A DNA stretch of 64,000 nt from Bin87 sp965116565 (GCA_965116565.1 OZ220699.1:2542001-2606000); one strand, 5' to 3'; shown: positions 8,157 through 16,932, numbered from the stretch's first letter. Notes: generated by a model from the letters alone, not told the origin. Made by a program: numbers and translations.

Positions 8157-9017
8157 TCACGCGCGCCGGCAAAGGATGGTGAGCCAGTCCTCGCGCTGGC
8201 GCATCTCGTCCACCGCCATGCCAGCGTCGGCTATTGCGGAGACGGCTTCGTCATGCTGGTCGATGATGATACCCGAGGCCACAAAAACCCCGCCCGGGGC
8301 CATCAAGTCGGGAATCGCCGGAGACACCAGGCGGATTCCCCGGGCACTGATGTTGGCGATGGCGAGGTCATAGGTCCTGCCACGGGTCGCGCTGCTCGGG
8401 ATGCTGCCTGATTCAGCGTTCACAAGGTCTGAGATTCCGGTCCGCCGGAAATTCTTGAGGGCAGCCCTGATGGCATTGCCATCGATGTCCACCGCGGTGA
8501 TCCGGGCCGCTCCCAGCTTCGCGGCGGCAATTGAGAGAATTCCGGATCCGGTGCCGACGTCGAGTACGGAGTGTCCTGGCTCGATCAACTCCTCCAACGC
8601 TTCCAGGCACGAATAGGTCGTCGGATGGTAGCCGGTCCCAAACGCCAGGCCCGGGTCCAGGTCAATTACCACGTCGCCCGGTTGCTCGTCGTATTCGATC
8701 CAGGAGGGTTTGATGACCAGTTTTTGCCCCACACGCAACAACGTAAAATGCTTTTTCCAGGAGTCGCGCCAGTCCTCATCCGATCCCAACGGGGTGATCA
8801 GCAGTTCGCCCAACTCCGCGACGCTCGAGGCCAATTTGATCCCCACCTCAATGTGAGCCAGACGCTGCCTAGAAAGACTCGGCAGGTACGACCGCAAAAT
8901 GGCGTGCTCACCCGGTTTCGTCTCAACGCTCAAGCCGTAACCGTAACGTTCGAACAGGTATGAAACCGGCTCTACGTATTCAAACGGGACGGTGATGCTG
9001 AGTTCGTGCCAGGACAT
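8157..9017 (-). CDS. prmA: Ribosomal protein L11 methyltransferase
   Basis: 286 residues from ATG 9017 (MSWHELSITVPFEY), matching the usual PrmA start and length. The much longer open frame upstream runs through the end of dnaJ in another frame and is not coding. A small N-terminal L11-recognition domain is followed by a class I methyltransferase with motif I VLDVGTGSGILSIAAAKLG, an acidic motif II (TAVDIDGNAI) and the PrmA-type substrate motif ANISARGI. It trimethylates ribosomal protein L11 with S-adenosylmethionine. No good Shine-Dalgarno precedes the start. The dnaJ-prmA order is widespread in bacteria and supports the identification. Confidence 0.93.
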   Translation of the reverse strand: MSWHELSITVPFEYVEPVSYLFERYGYGLSVETKPGEHAILRSYLPSLSRQRLAHIEVGIKLASSVAELGELLITPLGSDEDWRDSWKKHFTLLRVGQKLVIKPSWIEYDEQPGDVVIDLDPGLAFGTGYHPTTYSCLEALEELIEPGHSVLDVGTGSGILSIAAAKLGAARITAVDIDGNAIRAALKNFRRTGISDLVNAESGSIPSSATRGRTYDLAIANISARGIRLVSPAIPDLMAPGGVFVASGIIIDQHDEAVSAIADAGMAVDEMRQREDWLTILCRRA

Positions 9018-9093
9018 CAGTGGAGTAGAAGTGTCAGGGTCTGTGTCTGAGGCGCCGTAAGCCGATTCATGGAACCGATCATGGTCGGGCGTT

Positions 9094-10362
9094 CTAAGCG
9101 TCGCCCGGGGCGAAGGTGTCCTTGATGCGGTCGAACAGACCTTTCTGTTTGTCTTGGCCCGACGGTTCCACATCTTCCGCCGGGACGTCCGCCACCGCCG
9201 GTTCGTCAGCCTCCGCCTCGGGAGGCGGCGAAGACCGCTGATCGCGGCTGCGCCTGGCCGACGACTTGGCTGCTGAAGGCGGACGGTTGCCGCGGTTGTC
9301 AAACGAATATGCCAGGTCTTCGAGTAGTTGCCGTTGGTACTTGTTCAACCGCTGCGGAATGTTCACGTCCACAACCACTCTGATGTCGCCTCTCCGATTG
9401 GTTGCGCGACCATCCCGCCGGAGACGCGGAACGCCGTAACCGCGTACGCGGAAAACGCGTCCCGACTGAGTCCCGGCCGGAATCTCCAGGTCCACGTCTT
9501 CGCCGTCCAGCGTAGGTATCTGCTTGGAGGAACCGAGAGCCGCTTCAGCGATGTTGATTCCCATGCGCAGAATCAAGTCCTCGTCATCACGGGCGAACAA
9601 CTCGTGGTCCTGAACTCTGACCTGAACGTACAGGTTCCCCGGAGGCCCGCCGTTGGCCCCGGCGTCTCCTTCACCGGTGATGCGCACCTGCATGCCGTCG
9701 TTCACGCCCGCGGGAATAGTTACGGTGCGGGTCCGCTGGCGACGTTCGTAACCACGGCCGCGACAGTTGTGGCAGTGAGTTTCAATGTAGCGGCCCGACC
9801 CGTTGCACGCCGAACAGGGAGACGTGACCGCGAACTGGCCGAACACGCTGCGTTGCGCCCTGCGCACCTGTCCCGAACCGCTGCACGTTTTGCAGGTCGA
9901 CACCGGGGTGCCGGGTTCGTTGCCTGCCCCTGAGCAAAGGTGGCAGGGTTCCACACGTTGGATCTCGATGTCGCGCTCGCACCCGAATATGGCCTCGTCG
10001 AAGGTGAGGTTTACTCGATGGGCGATATCCTCGCCGGTTCTCGGCTGGTTAGCTGTCCGGTTGGCGCCGCCAAAGAACGTATCGAATATATCGCCGAATC
10101 CGCCGAACGGATCGAAGCCATCAAAGGGGCGGTCCCCGTTGCCGTTGACGCCGGCATGGCCGAACCTGTCGTATCGGGACCGTTTCTCTTGATCGCTGAG
10201 GACCTGATATGCCTCGTTGATCTCTTTGAACTTGTCCTCGGCGCCCGGCGTCTTGTTCCGGTCCGGATGGAACTCCATGGCCTTGCGCCGGAAAGCGCGA
10301 CGGATTTGCTCGTCGTTCGCGCTCCGGTCGACGCCCAGGGTCTCGTAGTAATCGACTGGCAT
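9094..10362 (-). CDS. dnaJ: Chaperone DnaJ
   Basis: 422 residues. The J domain (residues 1-70) has the HPD tripeptide in MEFHPDRNKT. A Gly/Phe-rich linker (FDGFDPFGGFGDIFDTFFGG) follows. There are four zinc-binding CxxCxGxG repeats (CHLCSGAG, CKTCSGSG, CSACNGSG, CHNCRGRG), then the two-lobed substrate-binding domain. The C-terminus carries an extra ~60-residue low-complexity, acidic and Arg/Ser-rich tail. It is the Hsp40 partner of DnaK, stimulating its ATPase and delivering unfolded clients. dnaK and grpE are not in the window. A good sigma-70-type promoter lies ~35 bp upstream; no CIRCE element (TTAGCACTC-N9-GAGTGCTAA) was seen. It probably leads the dnaJ-prmA-kinase-PP2C run. Confidence 0.96.
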   Translation of the reverse strand: MPVDYYETLGVDRSANDEQIRRAFRRKAMEFHPDRNKTPGAEDKFKEINEAYQVLSDQEKRSRYDRFGHAGVNGNGDRPFDGFDPFGGFGDIFDTFFGGANRTANQPRTGEDIAHRVNLTFDEAIFGCERDIEIQRVEPCHLCSGAGNEPGTPVSTCKTCSGSGQVRRAQRSVFGQFAVTSPCSACNGSGRYIETHCHNCRGRGYERRQRTRTVTIPAGVNDGMQVRITGEGDAGANGGPPGNLYVQVRVQDHELFARDDEDLILRMGINIAEAALGSSKQIPTLDGEDVDLEIPAGTQSGRVFRVRGYGVPRLRRDGRATNRRGDIRVVVDVNIPQRLNKYQRQLLEDLAYSFDNRGNRPPSAAKSSARRSRDQRSSPPPEAEADEPAVADVPAEDVEPSGQDKQKGLFDRIKDTFAPGDA

Positions 10363-10394
10363 GAATAAACGTAAACTAAGTATGCTGACTGCTG

Positions 10395-10424
10395 ATTATA
10401 GCCGAGCAACGTTGATATGCTCAA
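10395..10424 (-). promoter_or_regulatory. Promoter of dnaJ
   Basis: On the minus strand a -35 TTGAGC (10419-10424), an 18-bp spacer and a perfect -10 TATAAT (10395-10400) precede the dnaJ ATG at 10362. The inverted repeat GAGCA...TGCTC (10404-10422) overlaps the -35/spacer and could bind a regulator. Confidence 0.7.
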
Positions 10425-10442
10425 CATCGGCGCACGGAAGTA

Positions 10443-11738
10443 TGTCCCCAAACTGGCTGAGATCTCTGCAAGTTCCTCGCGCCATTCCGTCCCTGAGCGG
10501 GAATCCAGGCATCACTCGACCTTCCCGAGCTTTTCGACTGGCCGATCATTTGATTCCGGCTTTCACCAGGGCCACCCAATGGAAGTCGCGAGCAGTCAAA
10601 CGGACGATTCCCGCCGCCAACCCCAACTCTGAGCAGTTACCGGGCTTGGTTCCGCCAGATCCTTGGCGCTGGTCGACCGTCGTTCGCCCTCGTTACCCAG
10701 GGCACCTGATCTCATCAATCGCAAAACCCTGTCCTGTATACCCTGCCGCGGGTCCGCCTCAGGAGGATGAATCCACGAAATTAAAAATTGGTGTGACACC
10801 CGCCTGTTGCCCACTACCGCACCCACGTTCTATCCTACATTCGTCAGGTTCCCCAACCGGCGCTCGAGAACCGGGCGGGGTCGTCGCATCGCATGCAGCG
10901 GCGTTCACCAAACCATGGAAACATAGCGAGGTGTCAAAAAGGTTCGGGTCAAAAAACGGCTTGTCGGGTAACCGACAGCAGAATATGGTTCCCAAGGGGC
11001 CTAGAGTCGGTCTATTCCCCGACTGAGCTCCCGGAACCCCGCGGGTGTCACCACCGCGCCGTGTTCGCATTGCCCCGGTTCCATCAGCCGGCTGACCGCG
11101 AGGACATGGAAGCCTAGGACTATAGCTTTCTGCTCAATCCAAACCAGCCTGGGCCGTGCTGAGTTTAGCCGCCACCGGCGGACCATCGACCCGAACCACA
11201 ACCTGACGCCGAAAATCCTGAAATCCAAACCAACATCCAAAAGGAGGAACCCCGCAAACACAGCGACCAACTGACATCGCATGATGCTGAACATGCCTGC
11301 CTTGCTCCCCAACGCCATTGGAGCCGCCAGGGGCGCACCATCATTCTCATCCTATAGGCGTTCCCATCAATAGTCGTTCCCATCAAATATTGGCGCACGA
11401 CTCACTCATGGGTACAGGCTCCGTGCGCGTGGAGTACCAGCAACCGTTCAGCGTTGCTCTGGCCCTGTTGACGTGAGCACGTAGTTCCCGCGAAACTCCC
11501 CCATGTGCCTTTGGCGCCCCAGGCGCTCGGAACACGGTCCTCGGGCAACCGTCGGCCCGGTAGGAATGCCCGGCCGGCCTGCTGTCGCCGGAAACGCACG
11601 CATGGCCGACGACGAACAAAATGGACCCGACCATACACAACTGACCGATGAGCGCCGACAACCTTCGGTCGATCCTCCTACGATCAGGTTTGATAGAATT
11701 CAAGGAGAGACCGAAACCGCCGGACAAGGAGGCACCAA
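10443..11738. other. 1.3-kb stretch without a recognisable gene
   Basis: Open frames exist on both strands (for example 10361-11026 + and 11383-11808 -), but they have low-complexity, Arg/Pro/Ser-rich translations. They lack Shine-Dalgarno sequences and share no family motif I recognise. No terminal repeats of the mobile element found at 41 kb and 54 kb occur here. No tRNA, riboswitch or CRISPR pattern was seen. It may be decayed DNA or hold an undescribed RNA. Confidence 0.5.
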
Positions 11739-12077
11739 ATGCCAATAGCGAGGCTCTACACAGGAGACGATGGACAGTCTCACATCGAGGAACTCGAACT
11801 GGAATCACATCCCGAGCTGACGGCTTCGCAGTCCACCGCCGGCATAGTGTTCCGCCGGGTCGAGTCGGGATACTTCAGCGACTGGCACTGTGCACCTCGT
11901 CGGCAGTTCGTAATCACACTGGAGGGCGAGGTCGAGATCGGCCTGGGCGATGGGTCGGTCCACCGGTTCGGGCCGGGCCAGGCGATGTTGGCGGAGGACC
12001 TGACCGGCCAGGGTCACACGACACGGGCCGTTGGCGACGGGCCGCGCCTCACGGCGACGATCCCGTTGGACGGGTAA
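11739..12077 (+). CDS. Small cupin-domain protein
   Basis: 112 residues with AAGGAGG 7 nt before ATG 11739. A single cupin barrel is visible. DWHCAPRRQFVITLEGEVEIGLGDG corresponds to motif 1 with most metal His replaced (only one His in DWHCAP), and FGPGQAMLAEDLTGQGHTTRAVG to motif 2 with a single His. The double-stranded beta-helix fold is therefore likely, while a full 3-His/1-Glu metal site is not. It precedes the P450 gene by 43 bp on the same strand, suggesting co-transcription. The function is unknown; small cupins of this type can be isomerases or ligand-binding proteins. Confidence 0.82.
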   Translation: MPIARLYTGDDGQSHIEELELESHPELTASQSTAGIVFRRVESGYFSDWHCAPRRQFVITLEGEVEIGLGDGSVHRFGPGQAMLAEDLTGQGHTTRAVGDGPRLTATIPLDG

Positions 12078-12120
12078 GCGGCGTATCGCGAGAGCCCGAC
12101 GGTCGGCAGGATCGATTGCC

Positions 12121-13527
12121 ATGGCAGGCGCGCAAGTCACCTATCCGCCCAGGCCCGCGGTTGACCGGGGCGCGCTGCCGCCCGGTCCCCCGGAACTGCC
12201 GATCATCGGGCAGACGCTGAGGTACATGCGTGATCCAATCGGCTTGATGGTGGATGCGGCCACCTACGGAGACCTGTCCACCCTTTCAATCAAGCCGGCG
12301 CTGGTTTACCTGATCAATCATCCCGATTTGATCCGCGATGTCATCGTAACCAATCACCAGAAAGTTGACCGCGGCCCCAATACCGAGGTGATGAAACTGC
12401 TGACGGGGAACGGTTTGATTACCGCCGTCGGCGCCGACCACCTGCGGCAACGCCGCCTGATCCAACCCAGTCTTCAGCGACATCGGTTTGAACGCTATGC
12501 GGAAACCATGTTGGAGTATGCGTCGGCCCACCAGGCGGAATGGGAAGACGGCCAGCGTATCGACCTCGGGCGGGAGATGTCGCTGCTCACTTTGCGCATC
12601 GTAGTCAAAACGCTGTTCGGGACCGACATCGCAGCCGATGTTCGTCGCATTGGGTCCGCTTTCGCCCTTGGCAACCGATACATCACTACCCGAGCTAACC
12701 AACCACCCCGGCTGCGCAGGCTGTACCACCGTCTGCCGCTGCCTTTCAGCCTCCGGTTCAAACACGCCAAGTCTCAGTTGGACCGGATAATCTACGGCTT
12801 GATCGCCCAACGTCGTGATTCCGGGGACTCTGGTGAGGACCTCCTGTCTCTGTTGTTGGACGCACGGTTCGCCGATGACGGTAACGACACTGACACCGAG
12901 GGCGTGGGATTGACGGACGAGCAAGTGCGGGACGAAACCGTCACGATGTTCGCTGCGGGACACGAGACAACGGCGGTGAGCCTGATCTGGACTTGGTACT
13001 TGTTGGCCACCAATCCTCAGCAACAGGAGAGATTCCACGCAGAACTGGACGATGTCATTGGCCAGCGCGAACCCACGCTGCAAGACCTGCCCAACCTGCA
13101 CTTCATGGAGCAGGCGTATTCGGAGGCGCTCAGGCTCTACCCTCCTATTTGGTTTTGGGGCAGGATGGCGTTTCAACCGTTCGAGCTGGGCGGGTACCAC
13201 ATACCGGCCGGCTCGTTCCTGCTCGCTCCACAGCTCATCGCGCAACGGGATGCCCGCTGGTTCGAGGCGCCTCTGGAGTTTCGCCCGGAACGGTGGACCG
13301 CTCAGTTCCGTGCCGATCTTCCCCGTTTTGCGTATTATCCGTTCGGTGGCGGCCCGCGCCGCTGCATCGGCGACGGTTTCGCGATGATGGAGGCCAAGCT
13401 GCTCCTCGCCACGATTGGACAACGGTGGAAAATGCGCCACGACCCGAAGCACCAGGCCAAAGTGCTTCCCCTGATTTCGCTTCGGCCCAAGGGCGGGATG
13501 CCTATGTTCCTGGAGCGGCGGCGTTGA
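12121..13527 (+). CDS. Cytochrome P450
   Basis: 468 residues from ATG 12121, with AGGA 9 nt upstream. The proline-rich start (ALPPGPPELPIIG) is followed by the I-helix oxygen-activation motif AGHETT (279-284), the K-helix ExxR as E335-ALR, the PERF-like FRPERW (388-392) and the heme-binding loop FGGGPRRCIG with Cys415 as thiolate ligand. It is a soluble class I-type monooxygenase; no transmembrane anchor or fused reductase is present. By overall look it resembles the CYP102A heme domain/CYP4-like fatty-acid hydroxylase branch (IRLYPP-like LRLYPPIWFWGR). No ferredoxin or reductase gene is adjacent, so electrons must come from elsewhere. Confidence 0.95.
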   Translation: MAGAQVTYPPRPAVDRGALPPGPPELPIIGQTLRYMRDPIGLMVDAATYGDLSTLSIKPALVYLINHPDLIRDVIVTNHQKVDRGPNTEVMKLLTGNGLITAVGADHLRQRRLIQPSLQRHRFERYAETMLEYASAHQAEWEDGQRIDLGREMSLLTLRIVVKTLFGTDIAADVRRIGSAFALGNRYITTRANQPPRLRRLYHRLPLPFSLRFKHAKSQLDRIIYGLIAQRRDSGDSGEDLLSLLLDARFADDGNDTDTEGVGLTDEQVRDETVTMFAAGHETTAVSLIWTWYLLATNPQQQERFHAELDDVIGQREPTLQDLPNLHFMEQAYSEALRLYPPIWFWGRMAFQPFELGGYHIPAGSFLLAPQLIAQRDARWFEAPLEFRPERWTAQFRADLPRFAYYPFGGGPRRCIGDGFAMMEAKLLLATIGQRWKMRHDPKHQAKVLPLISLRPKGGMPMFLERRR

Positions 13528-13561
13528 AGCACGGCCGCGGCACAGCCGGAACCAGCAATAA

Positions 13562-13597
13562 CCCGCCTTATCCTGGAAGGGAACCGGCGGGCTTTTC
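13562..13597 (+). terminator. Terminator after P450
   Basis: CCCGCC (13562-13567) and GGCGGG (13586-13591) form the stem, with an 18-nt loop and a trailing CTTTTCTTT. It lies 35 bp after the P450 stop. Confidence 0.65.
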
Positions 13598-13609
13598 TTT
13601 CGCGGTAGC

Positions 13610-13683
13610 TGGCTGCCCCGCCTGGGCTCGAACCAGGGCTTACAGCTCCAAAGGCTGACGTGCTACCGCTACACCACGGGGCA
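13610..13683 (-). tRNA. tRNA-Gln (UUG)
   Basis: Read on the minus strand the sequence folds as a 74-nt cloverleaf. It has acceptor TGCCCCG/CGGGGCA, D-arm GTGTAGCGGTAGCAC, an anticodon arm with loop CTTTGGA giving anticodon TTG, the TPsiC arm CCTGG-TTCGAGC-CCAGG, discriminator G and an encoded CCA. The outermost anticodon-stem pair is a T-T mismatch. The only tRNA found in the window. Confidence 0.93.
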
Positions 13684-13779
13684 TCTGAGTAAATTATAGC
13701 ACCGAGACTGCCAACTATTCGGTTACGTTATACTGCGCACAACCGCCCGCGACACGCGGGAAAATGGAGTTGCAACGTT

Positions 13780-14733
13780 ATGGAGACCGTGGGATTTATC
13801 GGGCTGGGCAACATGGGCGGCGGGATGTCGGCCAACATACAGAGGGCCGGCTATTCGATGATTGTTTACGACCTGCGGGAGGAAGCTGCTCTGCCCCTGC
13901 TGCAAGGCGGGGCGAGACTTGCCAACACTCCGGCAGAGGTTGCCGCGGCCAGCGACGTCACCTTCACCTCCCTGCCGGGTCCGTACGAAGTCGAAGCGGT
14001 ATCTACGGGGCCGGAGGGAGTGCTCGAGGGCATCAAGCCGGGTAGTGTTTACATCGACCTTTCGTCCAGCCGCCCCACCTTGATCCGCGAGATCGAACCG
14101 AAATTCCGCGCCAGGGGCTGCCACGTGCTTGATGCGCCGGTCAGCGGCGGCAAGACGGGCGCGGCGTCCGGAAACCTCGCCGTGATGGTCGGCGGTGATC
14201 GGGAGGTGTTCGACCGGGTGAAGCCCATCCTGGACTCTTTCGGCGACAAGGTGTTTTACGCTGGCGAGATCGGCGCGGGGAGCGTCGCCAAACTGGTGCA
14301 CAACATGATCGGTCACAGCGTTCGGCAGGCCATCGCAGAGGGACTGACATTGGGAGTCAAGGCCGGCGTCGACCCGGAACCACTGTGGGAATGCGTGCGG
14401 CGCGGAGCGCTCGGCCGTATGTCTTTCCTGCACGAAGGTCTGGTTCGAACCATGTTCCGAGGGGAATACGAACCGGCCAGCTTCGCGCTGAACCTGGCGC
14501 ACAAGGACATCTCGTTGGCGACCGAATTGGCCCGCGAATACGATGTGCCCATGCCCATGTCCACGCTGGCGCAGCAGATTTCGCTTCAGGCCATGAATCG
14601 AGGGTGGGGTGCTGCAGACAGCAGTAGTACCGTGCGGCTACAGGAGGAGCAGTCTGGCGTGGAGGTGCGAGCGCCCCAGGTTGACCCTGAACGTGCGGCT
14701 CGTTTCATCACGACGCATCCCGACGCTGAATAG
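13780..14733 (+). CDS. NAD(P)-dependent beta-hydroxyacid dehydrogenase (3-hydroxyisobutyrate dehydrogenase family)
   Basis: 317 residues starting at ATG 13780 with TGGAG upstream. The N-terminus is the dinucleotide-binding GFIGLGNMGGGM. Family blocks follow in order: the substrate-binding LDAPVSGGKTGAASGNLAVMVGG, the catalytic Lys in GSVAKLVHNM and the C-terminal cofactor-contact segment LAHKDISLATELA. Members oxidise 3-hydroxyisobutyrate, tartronate semialdehyde/glycerate, succinic semialdehyde/4-hydroxybutyrate and similar acids; the exact substrate cannot be read off. It stands alone between the divergently oriented tRNA-Gln and the downstream RNase P RNA gene. Confidence 0.92.
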   Translation: METVGFIGLGNMGGGMSANIQRAGYSMIVYDLREEAALPLLQGGARLANTPAEVAAASDVTFTSLPGPYEVEAVSTGPEGVLEGIKPGSVYIDLSSSRPTLIREIEPKFRARGCHVLDAPVSGGKTGAASGNLAVMVGGDREVFDRVKPILDSFGDKVFYAGEIGAGSVAKLVHNMIGHSVRQAIAEGLTLGVKAGVDPEPLWECVRRGALGRMSFLHEGLVRTMFRGEYEPASFALNLAHKDISLATELAREYDVPMPMSTLAQQISLQAMNRGWGAADSSSTVRLQEEQSGVEVRAPQVDPERAARFITTHPDAE

Positions 14734-14743
14734 CCACCGTCGA

Positions 14744-14788
14744 GATTCGTGCAGCCGAAATTCGTGCAGTCGAGATTCGTGCAATAAA
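14744..14788 (+). repeat. Three tandem 15-bp repeats
   Basis: Three head-to-tail copies of a 15-bp unit (RATTCGTGCAGYCGA) occur directly after the dehydrogenase stop. The third copy diverges at its end. Function unknown; probably replication slippage. Confidence 0.7.
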
Positions 14789-14874
14789 TGGGATGCCGGC
14801 GGAGGCGCCCGGGATGATCCTGGATGCGCAGGCCCGGCATCCCTCCAACTATGCTAGACTCGTTTCAGGAGAAT

Positions 14875-15290
14875 GTCGGATTGGCCGGGTGGTCGCCGCG
14901 GGGCCATGTCGCCTCGGGGAGGAAAGTCCGGGCTCCATCGGACAGGGTGCTGGGTAACGCCCAGGCCCCGGCGTGCAGCGCGCTCCGGGGACGGAAAGTG
15001 GCACAGAAACATACCGCCGCGGCCCCCACCGGGTCACGGCAAGGGTGAAATCGGGCGGTAAGAGCGCCCGGCCGCGTACGGCGACGTACCGGCGGCCAAA
15101 CCCCACCTGGAGCAAGGCCAAATAGGGGAACCATGGGTGTCCGGCCCGTTCCCGGGTTGGCCGCTTGATCCCGGCGGAAACGCCGTCCTGAGCTACAGGG
15201 CGCATCCGGTTCTGCCAGATGCGGGGCTAGATAGATGGCCACCGTCCGCCGTCAGGCGGATACAGAACCCGGCTTACAGGTCAGTCCGCT
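14875..15290 (+). ncRNA. rnpB: RNase P RNA (type A)
   Basis: All universally conserved blocks are present: GAGGAAAGTCCGGGC near the 5' end (CR-I), CAGAAA and the GGGTGAAA-GG segment in the middle, GCAAGG...AATAGGGGAACC, and CTAGATAGATGGCC...CAGAACCCGGCTTACAGG at the 3' end (CR-IV/V). The ends pair as P1: CGGATTGGCC (14877-14886) with GGTCAGTCCG (15279-15288). It is the catalytic RNA that matures tRNA 5' ends. An extended -10-like TGCTAGACT sits at 14852-14860. Confidence 0.97.
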
Positions 15291-15392
15291 TTCTCCCAAC
15301 ACCGTCGGTCATACGGGCAGAACGCCGATCAGCGCTGTCCCGAAATTGATCTGCGTTTGGATCAAGATATTTGTACAAAAGGAGCATCGACT

Positions 15393-16166
15393 ATGGTCCG
15401 CACCAACCGTGCCAAAGCCAAGTTGCTCGCGGGAGAAATCGCCGTGGGCGGCAGCGTGAATTTCTACGCGCCGATATTGGTAGAACTCTACGGCGTTTTG
15501 GGGTTCGACTGGGTTTGGATAGATTGCGAACACGGGTCTTCCAACGATTCGGAATCGGAGAACATGATCCGCGCGGCAGAGTTGCATGACATCACGCCGG
15601 TGGTTCGGGTCCCCAATGCTGAACCCTCGACGCTGCTTCGTTTCCTGGATCGCGGGGCGCAGGGGCTGATCGTGCCTCACGTTAACACGCGGGCGGAGGC
15701 GGAGGCAGTGGCGCAGGCCTCGCATTATTACCCGATGGGTGATCGAAGCAGCGCCACCGGCGGGCGCACCAATAGGCTGGGCAGCGGGCTGCCGCCGATG
15801 GAATACTACGAGGCGGCGAACCGGGAGACGCTGGTGATCTGCATGGTGGAGACGCCGGAAGCCGTCGAGAATGTCCGCGAAATCGCCAACGTCGACGGAG
15901 TGGACGCTATCCTTGTGGGCAGCAGCGATTTGACGCAAGCCATGGGAATGCCGCCACAGGCCGATGTGGATGCCGCTATCTCCAAAGTGATCGACGGTAC
16001 GCTGGCCGAGGGCAAGATCATCGGCGTCGCCGGCGCCGGCATGACGGTGGACAACGTGGGCCGATTCAGGCAGTTCGCAGAACGCGGGGTACACCTGATG
16101 TCGGTTAACGTGCAGGACTTCATCCGCCAGAGCGCGGGCGGGTTCCTGGCCGACCTGCGCGGCTGA
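15393..16166 (+). CDS. HpcH/HpaI-family aldolase/citrate lyase-like protein
   Basis: 257 residues from ATG 15393, with AAAAGGAG 8 nt before it; the longer frame upstream lacks a ribosome site. It is a TIM-barrel enzyme with FDWVWIDCEHGSS (metal/substrate His), RVPNAEPSTLLRFLDRGAQGLIVPHVNT (Arg for carboxylate, conserved Pro-His) and MVETPEAVENVREIANVDGVDAILVGSSDL (metal Glu in VETPEA, and the GSSDL loop). These type II aldolases cleave 2-keto-3-deoxy acids or 4-hydroxy-2-oxo acids to pyruvate plus an aldehyde, using Mg2+ or Mn2+. The physiological substrate is not determined by sequence. Confidence 0.92.
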   Translation: MVRTNRAKAKLLAGEIAVGGSVNFYAPILVELYGVLGFDWVWIDCEHGSSNDSESENMIRAAELHDITPVVRVPNAEPSTLLRFLDRGAQGLIVPHVNTRAEAEAVAQASHYYPMGDRSSATGGRTNRLGSGLPPMEYYEAANRETLVICMVETPEAVENVREIANVDGVDAILVGSSDLTQAMGMPPQADVDAAISKVIDGTLAEGKIIGVAGAGMTVDNVGRFRQFAERGVHLMSVNVQDFIRQSAGGFLADLRG

Positions 16167-16208
16167 CGCTGAGCTAAACCGAGGGGACAACGCCCCGAAA
16201 TGGGACTG

Positions 16209-16254
16209 GGCGGCCAAGTTGACCGGGTGCAGAGCCGGTGTTAAATTGGCCGCC
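16209..16254 (+). other. Two-level inverted repeat (possible structured RNA or cruciform)
   Basis: Outer arms GGCGGCCAA (16209-16217) and TTGGCCGCC (16246-16254) are perfect. Inside them ACCGG (16222-16226) pairs with CCGGT (16235-16239). No T-tract follows on either strand, so it is not a typical terminator. It lies 42 bp past the aldolase stop. Confidence 0.5.
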
Positions 16255-16410
16255 GATATTCGTTAACGCTTTACGATTTCGGACGTTGTTTCCACGATGG
16301 CCAAACTTGCCGACCGTGTGCCCGCTGGCGAATCGACGTTTTGATTTCGAACATTGCATCTGATTAAGCTACCCGACGAATTTGGCGCCGAAAGATTGGA
16401 GGACTCTGAT

Positions 16411-16908
16411 ATGCGCGACACGGCACTCTACATCAATGGGATTTTTCGCGATGTGTTCGAAGATATATTAACGGCGCAGACGAATAATCCCAACCGCCAC
16501 TACTACCTTCAGCCCTACGCTGGATACCCTATATCCTACCTGCGCGACAACCCACCCGCTCACAACGACTGGGTGAGCGTATATGCCTCCGTTTCTGATG
16601 ACCTGCATAAAGTTCACTATGCCGCGCGCCTGATTCGTTGGGAGGACAAACGCACGATCCCAAGCGAGAAGCGTGCCCGGATCCTGGCCGAACTCAGGGA
16701 GTACCAACCGTCGGAATGTGGAATGCCCGACCCTGGCCATGTGGAAGGTGATACAGGCATAAACCTCCTGTATGTGACTCGTGTACAAAAAATCGACCGC
16801 CCGTTCAACGTAGGAGAGTTGACCCTGAAAAGCAAAAATCGCCCACTGTTGCCCAGAGAAGTAGCGGGCGGGTTGGCGTACGTACTACCCAGATCTGACG
16901 ATTGTTGA
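16411..16908 (+). CDS. Protein of unknown function
   Basis: 165 residues. ATG 16411 is chosen because TTGGAGG lies 8 nt upstream; an earlier in-frame ATG at 16354 lacks one. The sequence is soluble and mixed alpha/beta with an unusually high Tyr content near the start (RHYYLQPYAGYPISYL). A segment DWVSVYASVSDDLHKVHYAARLIRWED could be a beta-barrel core of a PUA/EVE-like fold, but I cannot assign a family with confidence. Base composition is lower in G+C than its neighbours (visible A/T-rich 16354-16500), hinting at horizontal origin. meaB follows 24 bp later on the same strand. Confidence 0.6.
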   Translation: MRDTALYINGIFRDVFEDILTAQTNNPNRHYYLQPYAGYPISYLRDNPPAHNDWVSVYASVSDDLHKVHYAARLIRWEDKRTIPSEKRARILAELREYQPSECGMPDPGHVEGDTGINLLYVTRVQKIDRPFNVGELTLKSKNRPLLPREVAGGLAYVLPRSDDC

Positions 16909-16932
16909 TGCCATCGCTGGTTGGATTTGGAG

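Noticed and set aside
9017..9302. N-terminal extension of PrmA
   Set aside because: The extra ~95 codons run through the dnaJ C-terminal coding region and are Arg/Pro-rich with no PrmA homology.
10361..11026. 221-codon plus-strand frame overlapping the dnaJ promoter
   Set aside because: No ribosome site, Ser/Arg/Pro-biased translation, and its start overlaps the dnaJ start region.
10443..11738. Possible third copy of the mobile element
   Set aside because: No CTCACGCGTACCC-type ends, no 108-residue homologue and no iterons were found here.
12286..13452. 388-codon open frame on the minus strand opposite the P450 gene
   Set aside because: It is a shadow of the strongly supported P450 gene in a GC-rich frame; no family features and no ribosome site.
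14744..14788. CRISPR-like array
   Set aside because: Only three 15-bp units without spacers; a simple tandem repeat.
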